64,000 bases of DNA, taken from contig NZ_CP077062.1 in assembly GCF_019039255.1 (NCBI RefSeq), forward strand, positions 124,001 through 188,000, given 5' to 3'. The first letter of the stretch is position 1. Each line of letters begins with the position of its first letter. This document shows positions 45,884 through 53,167 of this stretch, piece by piece. The notes below the pieces were generated by a model that had not been told where the DNA came from, ran no database searches, and worked only from the letters and a program-made list of their open reading frames with translations. This stretch comes from Nocardioides panacis (lineage in GTDB: Bacteria; Actinomycetota; Actinomycetes; Propionibacteriales; Nocardioidaceae). The position numbers and the translations under genes are program-made.

Positions 45884-47638
45884 TCAGACTCCTGCCACGT
45901 AGATCGAACGCATGATCTCGGCCGGTGTGGTCGCACCCTGGAGGACGAGGTCCACCGCCTGCTCCTGCAGGGTGCGCATGCCCTGGCTCAGGGCGAGCTT
46001 GCGCATCTCGTCGTGCGGGGCACGCTCGACGATCAGCTGGCGGACCTCGTCGGTGACCTGCAAGAGCTCGTAGACCCCGGTCCGCTCCAGGTAGCCGGTG
46101 TGGGCACAGAAGTGGCAGCCGGAGCCGTGCTGGAGCTCGCCGAGGGGCGGCAACCCCTCGACGCGCTCGACGCCACCGACGCTGCGAAGGAAGGCCAGCT
46201 CCTCGGCCGAAGGCTGGTAGGGCTCGAGGCAGTTCGGGCAGTTGCGCCGGACGAGCCGCTGGGCGACGACCGCCGTCACCGACGAGGCGATGAGGAACGA
46301 CTCGATCCCCATGTCCAGGAGCCGATAGAGCGCTGCGACCGCTTCGGTCGCGTGTAGCGAGGAGAGCACCAGGTGCCCGGTCAGGGCTGACTGAACTGCG
46401 ATCCGTGCAGTGTCGACGTCTCGGATCTCGCCGACGAGGATCACGTCCGGGTCCTGGCGGAGGATGGACTTCAACCCTCCGGCGAAGGTGACGCCGGCCC
46501 GCTCGTTGATCTGGATCTGGTTGATCGAGTCGAAGGTGTACTCGACCGGGTCCTCGATCGTCATGAGGTTGCGGTCCGGGGTGTTGAGCTCCCCCAGGGA
46601 CGCGTAGAGCGTGGTCGTCTTGCCGCCACCGGTCGGGCCGGCGCAGATCACCATGCCGTACGGCGCGTGGATCATCGCGCTGTAGCGGCTCGCCGTGTCG
46701 GTGGGCATACCCAGCTGCTCGAGGCGGAAGAGCGGCCGGGACTTGTCGAGCAGCCGCATGACGATCTTCTCGCCGCCGACCACCGCGGTGCTCGCCACGC
46801 GGATGTCCACCTGACGTTCCTCGACGGCCATCGAGATCTGTCCGTCCTGGGGACGTCGCCGCTCGACGATGTTCATGCCCGCGAGGATCTTGATGCGACT
46901 CACCAGCGCGGGTCCGATGGAGCCGGGGAGGTCGAGCACGTCGGCGAGGGCGCCGTCGATGCGATACCGGACCCGGACGCGGTCGCCCGACGGCTCGATG
47001 TGGATGTCGGAGGCGCGGTCGCGCAGCCCTTGCGTGATCACCATCTGCACCACGCGGACGACGGGCGCCTCCTCGTTGACCTGGGCGGTCTCGAGTCGGT
47101 CGGCCTCGCGGCGCAGACTGTCGCGCGCCTCGAACGCCTGGATCTGCTGGCCGACCTCGCCGGTCGCCTTGTACGCCGTGTCCAGCGCGCGGACCAGGTC
47201 CCGGTGGCTGCTGACCTTCGCGCGCACGGGCCGGCCGATCGCCGCGGCGACCGTGGACACGTGCTCGGGGGACGGGTCGAGGACTCCCACGACGACCACG
47301 TCACCGTCGACCTCGACCGGCAGCGCGCGCAGGTCCCGGGCTGTGGCACCGGACAGCAGGCCTACCGCATCAGGTTGCGGGTCGGCGGTCCGGAAGTCGA
47401 GGACCTCGACGCCGTAGTGCTCCGCCAGTGTGCACGCGAGGGCCTCGTCGGTCACGACGCCGGCCTCGATCAACCGCTCCGCGAGGGTGCCGTCGCCATC
47501 GGCGTCGCGGACGGCGTCGATCCGGTGGGGTTCCGCATGGCGGGACGAGACCAGGACGGTGGCCACGCGCTCGTCGTACTGGTCGAACGCCGTCCGGGGC
47601 GCTGGCAGCTCGGGTGTGCTGCGGGTGCGGAGCTTCAC
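45884..47638 (-). CDS. pilB: Type IV pilus extension ATPase
   Basis: This 584-residue secretion ATPase drives pilin addition. Walker A is GPTGGGKT (residues 334-341), Asp box IEDPVEYTFD, Walker B QDPDVILVGEIRD near 395, His box TGHLVLSSLHA. A zinc tetracysteine (Cys 467, 470, 508, 511) is diagnostic for PilB/GspE. The N-terminal domain has one MshEN-like motif (LAERLIEAGVVTDEALACTL, 52-71), the type that can bind c-di-GMP, though only one of the usual two copies is clear. It begins four bases after pilT. Confidence 0.95.
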   Translation of the reverse strand: MKLRTRSTPELPAPRTAFDQYDERVATVLVSSRHAEPHRIDAVRDADGDGTLAERLIEAGVVTDEALACTLAEHYGVEVLDFRTADPQPDAVGLLSGATARDLRALPVEVDGDVVVVGVLDPSPEHVSTVAAAIGRPVRAKVSSHRDLVRALDTAYKATGEVGQQIQAFEARDSLRREADRLETAQVNEEAPVVRVVQMVITQGLRDRASDIHIEPSGDRVRVRYRIDGALADVLDLPGSIGPALVSRIKILAGMNIVERRRPQDGQISMAVEERQVDIRVASTAVVGGEKIVMRLLDKSRPLFRLEQLGMPTDTASRYSAMIHAPYGMVICAGPTGGGKTTTLYASLGELNTPDRNLMTIEDPVEYTFDSINQIQINERAGVTFAGGLKSILRQDPDVILVGEIRDVDTARIAVQSALTGHLVLSSLHATEAVAALYRLLDMGIESFLIASSVTAVVAQRLVRRNCPNCLEPYQPSAEELAFLRSVGGVERVEGLPPLGELQHGSGCHFCAHTGYLERTGVYELLQVTDEVRQLIVERAPHDEMRKLALSQGMRTLQEQAVDLVLQGATTPAEIMRSIYVAGV

Positions 47639-47642
47639 GGTG

Positions 47643-48743
47643 TCAGGCCCTTCTCGCCGCAGCGATGTGCGGCCGCGTCGTGATGTCCTGCGGATAGAGG
47701 CTGCGCGCGACCGCGTCGGCCACGGAGACCACCCCGTCCTGGACCAGGACGGAGAGTGACTGCTCCAGGGTGACCATCCCGTCGCGCATCCCGGTGACCA
47801 GAGAGTTGCGCAGCTGGTGCGTCTTCCCCTCCTTGACCAGGTTGCGGACCGCGGGCGTGGCCACGAGCACCTCGTACGCCGCCGTCATCCCGCCGCCGAT
47901 CTTGGGGATCAACCGCTGGTAGACGACGCAGCTCAACGCGGCGGCGAGCTGGACGCGGATCTGCGCCTGCTGTTCGCCCGGGAAGACGTCGATCATCCGA
48001 CCGATCGACTGGGCGGTGTCGTTGGTGTGCAGGGTGGCGAAGACGAGGTGGCCGGTCTCCGCGACGGTGAGCGCGAACCGGATCGACTCGAGGTCGCGCA
48101 TCTCGCCGACGAGGAGGACGTCGGGGTCCTCGCGCAGGACGCTGCGCAGGGCGTCGGGGAAGTTCGCGGTGTCCGTGCCCACCTCGCGCTGGTTGACCGC
48201 CGCCCTCTTGTGGTCGTGGACGTACTCGATCGGGTCCTCGACCGTGATGATGTGGCAGCCGCGGGTGCGGTTGATCAGGTCGATCAGCGAGGCCAGGGTC
48301 GTGGACTTGCCCGACCCGGTCGGCCCGGTCATCAGGACCAGCCCTTGGTGGCGCAGCGCCAGGTCGCGCAGGACGGGCGGCAGGCCGAGGTCGTCGGGAG
48401 ACGGGATCGAGCGCGGGATCATCCGCAGGGCCACCGCCGTCAGCCCTCGCTGGGTGAACGCGTTGCCGCGGATCCGGGCGTCGTCGCGCCACGAGAAGGA
48501 GAAGTCGTACTCCTGGCTGGTCTCCCAGGCCGCGAGCTGCGCCGGCGTGAGGACCTCGGCGAGCAGGCTCTCGGTGTCGTCGGCGGTCAAGGCCGTGGTC
48601 CCGTGTGCCGGGACCAAGGCCCCGTCCACCCTGAGCATCGGCGGCATGCCGACCGTCAGGAGCAGGTCGGTCCCGCCGGCCTGCCAGAGACTGGCGAGCA
48701 GCCCGTCGATGCGGCTGCCGATGTGATGCAAGTTGCTGTGCAT
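47643..48743 (-). CDS. pilT: Type IV pilus retraction ATPase
   Basis: This 366-residue ATPase retracts pili. Walker A GPTGSGKST is at residues 140-148, Walker B EDPDVLLVGEMRD near 205, His box TGHLVFATLHTND near 231. The C-terminal AIRNLIRE-type motif, here AVRNLVKEGKTHQL near 300, distinguishes PilT from PilB. It lies between pilA and pilB. Its presence predicts pili that can pull, for twitching or DNA uptake. Confidence 0.95.
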   Translation of the reverse strand: MHSNLHHIGSRIDGLLASLWQAGGTDLLLTVGMPPMLRVDGALVPAHGTTALTADDTESLLAEVLTPAQLAAWETSQEYDFSFSWRDDARIRGNAFTQRGLTAVALRMIPRSIPSPDDLGLPPVLRDLALRHQGLVLMTGPTGSGKSTTLASLIDLINRTRGCHIITVEDPIEYVHDHKRAAVNQREVGTDTANFPDALRSVLREDPDVLLVGEMRDLESIRFALTVAETGHLVFATLHTNDTAQSIGRMIDVFPGEQQAQIRVQLAAALSCVVYQRLIPKIGGGMTAAYEVLVATPAVRNLVKEGKTHQLRNSLVTGMRDGMVTLEQSLSVLVQDGVVSVADAVARSLYPQDITTRPHIAAARRA

Positions 48744-48786
48744 GCTCGAGGCCCCCCCTCATTGCGTGCTGGTGAAGTACTGAAGT

Positions 48787-48816
48787 GGGAAGGCCGCGGC
48801 GAACCGCGACCCTCCC
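48787..48816 (-). other. 13-bp UUCG hairpin between pilA and pilT
   Basis: On the minus strand the arms pair over 13 positions with two wobbles around a TTCG tetraloop, 12 bases after the pilA stop. There is no T run. It should protect the pilA message and reduce readthrough into pilT-pilD. Confidence 0.75.
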
Positions 48817-48828
48817 GCTAGGACGCGA

Positions 48829-49155
48829 TCAGCAGCCGGCGGGCTTGCCAGTGGCGTCGAACCCCGGGCCGACGCCAGCGGGAGCCGGGGCCTTGAGGTA
48901 ATTGGCATCGATCAGCGCCTGGACGTTGGTCGGGTAGTTGCCGTTCTTTGCGTTCCACGCCTCGGCGGCGACCGAGACGGACTTGCAGTCAGCCGCCTTC
49001 GCCGCGGTCTGCGCGTCCTGCCGGAAGGTGCCGACACCGAAGACGACGATGCCGGCCAGGATGCCGAGCACCACGATGACGATCAGGAGCTCGATGAGCG
49101 TGAAGCCGTCCTCACTGCGACGGGCCTGTCGAAAAGAGAGCATGCGCTGGTACAT
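48829..49155 (-). CDS. pilA: Major type IV pilin (PilA-like)
   Basis: This 108-residue prepilin has a 17-residue basic leader ending SEDG, then FTLIELLIVIVVLGILAGIVVFG with Glu at +5, followed by a short globular domain. It has two cysteines (CKSVSV near 63 and the last residue), a possible D-region disulfide. The ADCKSVSVAAEAWNAKNGNYP motif resembles small Gram-positive/ComGC-like and GspG-like pilins. GGGGGG a few bases before ATG 49155 serves as ribosome site. It heads the operon and is probably the main pilus subunit. Confidence 0.92.
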   Translation of the reverse strand: MYQRMLSFRQARRSEDGFTLIELLIVIVVLGILAGIVVFGVGTFRQDAQTAAKAADCKSVSVAAEAWNAKNGNYPTNVQALIDANYLKAPAPAGVGPGFDATGKPAGC

Positions 49156-49812
49156 GGATTTCCCCCCCTGGGAAATTGGAGTTTGGCAGCAGCCCCCCTG
49201 CCGCCGAGTGGTGTCAACGTACGCAAAGAACAACTCCGGCACACCGGCCAATTCAGGCCCCTTCCCCGCTTCCAGACGGACTAGGACTCTTGGGTCGCTA
49301 TCTGTCCTTTGCGGCCGGTGACGCTTGTGCCGATCGGTGCGTCGAGTGATCGCCCAGCACCAGTCCTATCGAGCTGCTCCTCTGCAGGCCGTGGTGGAGG
49401 TTTCACCTGCCCCGCTTGGGAATTGACCGCGAAACGAATGACCTTCACCAACCAGCCTGGCAAGCGGGACGGCGGCGTCCGCAACCCCCTCAGGCACGGA
49501 TTCGCGGCTCTCGCGGAGTGACTTACGGTCGGAGCGGTGCTGTCGTTCATGGGCTGCCTGGGTAACGCGAACTGCATTTTTGCGCCCTGCAACCAGGGTG
49601 TTGTCGACAGGTGCGGGGCGTCCTCTCGGTGGTGGCACTAGGAGGGTCAGCGATCAACGACAACCATCAGGTCGGTGTCGTGATACCGCGGGTCCGAGCT
49701 GGTTGTTCATCGGAGCCGACAACACTCAACACGGAGACCGCGTACCGCTTCAACGTGCAGAAGGACCGGTGCTCACGCAGCCGGAACGGAAGCACGTCCG
49801 CGCTGACGACGG
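49156..49812 (-). other. 657-base noncoding region upstream of pilA
   Basis: GC content is lower than elsewhere and no frame shows the genome's third-position G/C bias, so the short ORFs here are not counted. On the minus strand a TACGTT box and a TTGACA sequence around 49210-49222 are possible promoter parts for pilA. I see no RNA gene or repeat. Confidence 0.5.
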
Positions 49813-50273
49813 CTACTCCTTCGTCGCAGCGAGGCTCGAGTTGAACATGTCGAAGGCGTACTTCCAGCTTCCGTCGGTCTGCCGTTTGTGGACGATCAGG
49901 AACTTCCCTGCGTCCGCGAGCGGTGCGTCGGCGGAAGCGCGAAGCTCCCAGCGTCCTTCCTCGACCGCCAGCCCGTCGTGCTGCTCGTAGTGCACTGTCT
50001 CGATGTGCCCGTGCCGCAGACCGGCCTCGACCGCCCCTGCTAGTACCGCTGGATGTCTCCGGCGGTCTGGACATCCGTTCCCGGCGGCAACAGGCGGGCG
50101 TCCGGCGCGTAGACCGACGCAACCATGGCCACATCGCCCTTGGCCAGGCCCTCCACCATCGTGGCGTTCAACAGGTCTGCGTCGCTCCTGGCCTTGTGCG
50201 TGCTCCTCTCCGTCCTTGCGTTCAGGCTGCTCCGGGCTTCTGGAGGCGTCAAGGTGGGCAGGTCCCGCTTCAC
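49813..50273 (-). pseudogene. Decayed DUF4440/SnoaL-like (YybH type) gene
   Basis: Two adjacent minus-strand frames together make one protein of about 153 residues of the DUF4440/NTF2 family. The first (from 50273) reads ATMVEGLAKGDVAMVASVYA, then DARLLPPGTDVQTAGDIQRY and hits TAG at 50040-50042, where homologues have Trp (TGG). The second frame continues with AVEAGLRHGHIETVHYEQHD and ends KYAFDMFNSSL. One missing G just after the TAG accounts for the frame change. Two separate lesions make real decay likely. Confidence 0.7.
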
Positions 50274-50279
50274 CGCTGA

Positions 50280-50296
50280 TTCAGCCGGGTTTCAGT
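50280..50296 (+). promoter_or_regulatory. TTCAG direct repeat, candidate response-regulator site (upstream of regulator gene)
   Basis: TTCAGC (50280-50285) and TTCAGT (50291-50296) start exactly 11 bases apart, the spacing of OmpR-family tandem sites. The same pair occurs before the PepSY gene at 52405-52421. Confidence 0.6.
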
Positions 50297-50339
50297 CGGG
50301 GTGCGCGAGAATGCTGCTCCCGACTGCCCGGAGGCATCC

Positions 50340-51017
50340 ATGCGCGTACTCGTCGTCGACGACGAGCTGCGCCTCGCCCGGTCGTTGAAGGTGGGCCTCG
50401 AGGCGGAGGGCTTCGCGGTCGACCTGGCCCACGACGGCACCGACGGGCTCTGGTTGGCGCGGGAGAACGAGTACGACGCGATCGTGCTCGACCTGATGCT
50501 GCCGGGAATCAACGGCTACAAGGTCTGCGAGGCGCTTCGCGCGGAGAAGGACTGGACCCCGATCCTGATGCTCACAGCCAAGGACGGCGAGTGGGACCAG
50601 GTGGAGGGCCTCGACACCGGCGCGGACGACTACCTGACCAAGCCGTTCTCGTTCCCAGTGCTCGTGGCCCGGCTGCGCGCGGTCGCCCGGCGCGGCGCCC
50701 GCGAGCGTCCCACCCAGCTCGAGGCGGGCGACCTGCGGCTGGACCCGGCCGCCCGTCGGGCCTGGCGCGGCGACACCGAGCTCGAGCTCACGACCCGGGA
50801 GTTCTCGATGCTGGCCGTGCTGGTGCGGCACCGCGGGGACGTGCTGTCGAAGCGGCAGATCCTGGACGCGGTCTGGGACCACGACTTCGAGGGCGACTCG
50901 AACATCGTCGAGGTCTACGTCGGGCACCTCCGCAACAAGATCGACCGTCCCTTCGGGCGCGCGGCCATCCAGACGCTGCGGGGCGCCGGCTACCGACTGA
51001 GGGCCGACGGTGGCTGA
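50340..51017 (+). CDS. OmpR-family response regulator
   Basis: This 225-residue regulator has a receiver domain with acidic pocket DDE (residues 7-9), phospho-acceptor Asp 51 in VLDLMLPG and Lys 101 in LTKPFS, followed by a winged-helix DNA-binding domain (LELTTREFSMLAVLVRH near 148, EVYVGHLRNKIDRPFG near 192). I chose ATG 50340 (MRVLVVDDE); an upstream in-frame start at 50301 adds 13 residues without similarity. It overlaps the kinase gene by eight bases. The TTCAG repeats upstream suggest autoregulation. Confidence 0.93.
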   Translation: MRVLVVDDELRLARSLKVGLEAEGFAVDLAHDGTDGLWLARENEYDAIVLDLMLPGINGYKVCEALRAEKDWTPILMLTAKDGEWDQVEGLDTGADDYLTKPFSFPVLVARLRAVARRGARERPTQLEAGDLRLDPAARRAWRGDTELELTTREFSMLAVLVRHRGDVLSKRQILDAVWDHDFEGDSNIVEVYVGHLRNKIDRPFGRAAIQTLRGAGYRLRADGG

Positions 51018-52386
51018 GGGACGGCTGGGGCGCGCGTCCGTGCGGGTCCGCACGACGGCCGTGGCGGTGCTCGTGGTGGCGATCACCCTCCTCGTCGGTG
51101 CCGTCGCCCTCGTCGCCCTGGTCCGGGGGTCGCTGCACACCGGCGCGGAGGTGAGCGCCGAGCAGCGGGCCTCGGCCCTGGTCGCGGAGATCGAGCACAC
51201 GGGGCTCCCGCCGGCCGAGCCGTCCGACCCCGCCGAGGATCCCGACGAGCCGGACGAGCTGGTCTGGCAGGTGACCGGGCCGGACGGCACCGTCGTGCGC
51301 TCCTCGCAGCCGCTCCGTGAGCCGCTGCCCTCCGACGACGAGGACTCGGTGAGGCTGGCGGGTGCCGACCACCCCTATGTGGTGGCGACCGACGACGCCA
51401 GCTCCGGCGGCCAGGAGTACACCGTGGCGGTCGCGGTCTCCCTGGAGGAGGTCGACGACTCGACCGCGGCGCTGGTCACGCCGTTGCTGGTCGGGGTGCC
51501 CCTGGTCCTGCTGCTCGTGGGTGGCACGACCTGGCTGGCGACCGCACGGGCCCTCGCTCCCGTCGAACGCATCCGGCGCGAGGTCGAGCAGGTCAGCGGT
51601 GACCGGCTGGACCGGCGGGTGCCCGAACCGGGCGCGCGCGACGAGATCCGTCGGCTCGCGCAGACCATGAACGCGATGCTGGGACGCCTCGAGAACGCCC
51701 GCGCCCGCCAGCAGCAGTTCGTCGCCGACGCCTCCCACGAGCTGCGCTCGCCGCTCGCCAGCATCCGCCAGACGGCCGAGGTCGCCCGGGCCCACCCGGG
51801 TGCCCTGCCCGAGAGGGAGCTGGTGGACGCGGTGCTCGAGGAGTCGGGGCGCATGCAGCGGCTCGTGGAGCAGCTGCTGCTGCTCACCCGGGCCGACGAG
51901 GGCGCGGTCGGCCGCGCGCCCCGCGACGTCGACCTCGACGACCTGGCGCTCGCCGAGGCCCGACGGGTCGCGCGCTCCGGGCTCGACGTCGACACCACCG
52001 GCGTGGGGCCGGGGCGGGTGCGCGGTGACCAGACCGCGCTGGCCCAGGTGGTGCGGAACCTCGTCGACAACGCGGCCCGCCATGCCGGGACGGCCCTGTC
52101 CGTCCAGGTGGGTGAGGACGCCGACGGTGTCGAGGTCGTCGTCGAGGACGACGGTCCAGGAGTCCCCGAGCCGCAGCGCCACCGCGTCTTCGAGCGGTTC
52201 GTCCGGCTCGACGAGGCGCGCGCCCGTGACGCGGGCGGGAGCGGGCTGGGCCTGGCGATCGTCAAGGAGATCGTCGCCGCCCACGGCGGCACGGTCGTGG
52301 TGTCGTCCTCGGACCTCGGCGGTGCCCGGTTCGTCGTACGCCTGCCCGGTCCCGGGAACGGCCACGGGGCCGAGCGCCCGGCCTGA
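51010..52386 (+). CDS. Sensor histidine kinase
   Basis: This 458-residue membrane kinase has two membrane helices (about 17-40 and 157-178) flanking an acidic extracellular sensor of about 115 residues (PPAEPSDPAEDPDEPDE). HAMP follows near 180-235, then the phospho-acceptor His 243 in DASHELRSPLASI. The ATPase domain has N-box VVRNLVDNAARHAG near 346, G1 DDGPGVP near 379 and G2 GGSGLGLAIVKEIV near 412. It pairs with the preceding regulator. The Asp/Glu-rich sensor could bind metal cations, but this is only a guess. Confidence 0.93.
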   Translation: MAEGRLGRASVRVRTTAVAVLVVAITLLVGAVALVALVRGSLHTGAEVSAEQRASALVAEIEHTGLPPAEPSDPAEDPDEPDELVWQVTGPDGTVVRSSQPLREPLPSDDEDSVRLAGADHPYVVATDDASSGGQEYTVAVAVSLEEVDDSTAALVTPLLVGVPLVLLLVGGTTWLATARALAPVERIRREVEQVSGDRLDRRVPEPGARDEIRRLAQTMNAMLGRLENARARQQQFVADASHELRSPLASIRQTAEVARAHPGALPERELVDAVLEESGRMQRLVEQLLLLTRADEGAVGRAPRDVDLDDLALAEARRVARSGLDVDTTGVGPGRVRGDQTALAQVVRNLVDNAARHAGTALSVQVGEDADGVEVVVEDDGPGVPEPQRHRVFERFVRLDEARARDAGGSGLGLAIVKEIVAAHGGTVVVSSSDLGGARFVVRLPGPGNGHGAERPA

Positions 52387-52404
52387 GAACCGGCTCCGGA
52401 CGGG

Positions 52405-52421
52405 TTCAGCGGAGATTCAGC
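52405..52421 (+). promoter_or_regulatory. TTCAG direct repeat, candidate response-regulator site (upstream of PepSY gene)
   Basis: TTCAGC (52405-52410) and TTCAGC (52416-52421) are 11 bases apart, matching the site before the regulator gene. Confidence 0.65.
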
Positions 52422-52485
52422 GAGCGTGACGCACGCTGGGTGCACGACCGATCCACCCCCTGAGAGCCGAGAAAGGCCGTCCCCG

Positions 52486-53097
52486 ATGAACGCCACCCAG
52501 CTCCGCAGCAAGCGCATCGTCCTTCCTTCCCTGGCCGCCGTCGCAGCCCTCGGGGCCGGCGGCGTCGCATGGGCCTCCGCGGCGCGCGCCGACCTCGGCG
52601 GCGGCCAGCGTGACCGGGTCGCCGCTGCGGCCACCCGGGCCGTCGGGGGCACGGCGGTCGACGTCGAGTCCGGTGACGACCGGGGGGAGGCCTACGAGGT
52701 CGAGGTGCGGCGGGCCGACGGCAGCGAGGTGGACGTCTCCCTGGACACGAACCTCCACGTGGTCAGCCGGCACGTCGACCAGCACGACGGCGACCACGGT
52801 GACGGGGCCGACGAGCACGGTGACGAGGCCGACGAGCACGGTGACGAGGCCGGCGAGCACGGGGACGACGGCCACGAGGGCCCCGACGCCGGCGACCGGG
52901 CGGTGAGCGCGGCGCAGCGCTCGTCCGCCGAGAGGGCGGCGCTGGCCTCGGTCAAGGGCGGCACGGTCCTCGAGGTGGAGGCCGGTGACGACCCCGGCGA
53001 GGCCTACGAGGTCGAGGTGCGCGACACCGCGAACAAGAAGTGGGAGCTGGTGCTGGACTCCGGCTTCACGGTGGTCCGCACGACCGCCGACGACTGA
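52486..53097 (+). CDS. Secreted double-PepSY protein with an acidic, His-rich linker
   Basis: This 203-residue exported protein has a signal peptide (to about residue 35) and two PepSY-like modules, seen as twin motifs VESGDDRGEAYEVEV (near 65) and VEAGDDPGEAYEVEV (near 165). Between them, about residues 96-132, lies a linker of repeated DEHGDEA units rich in His, Asp and Glu that looks metal-binding. It follows the two-component genes and has its own TTCAG repeat. Similar regulator-kinase-PepSY sets are common in actinobacteria; the PepSY protein may feed back on the kinase. Confidence 0.85.
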   Translation: MNATQLRSKRIVLPSLAAVAALGAGGVAWASAARADLGGGQRDRVAAAATRAVGGTAVDVESGDDRGEAYEVEVRRADGSEVDVSLDTNLHVVSRHVDQHDGDHGDGADEHGDEADEHGDEAGEHGDDGHEGPDAGDRAVSAAQRSSAERAALASVKGGTVLEVEAGDDPGEAYEVEVRDTANKKWELVLDSGFTVVRTTADD

Positions 53098-53153
53098 CCC
53101 CAGCGGTACGGCCACTGGTCCAGGTGTGTCTGGTGGGGCCGCGCCGGCCCACC

Positions 53154-53159
53154 TACGCT
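53154..53159 (+). promoter_or_regulatory. -10 box of the leaderless reductase-like gene promoter
   Basis: TACGCT lies eight bases before GTG 53168. Confidence 0.5.
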
Positions 53160-53167
53160 CCGATGGT

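Noticed and set aside
49281-49638. Short ORFs upstream of pilA
   Set aside because: No codon bias, no family, no ribosome site; treated as noncoding.
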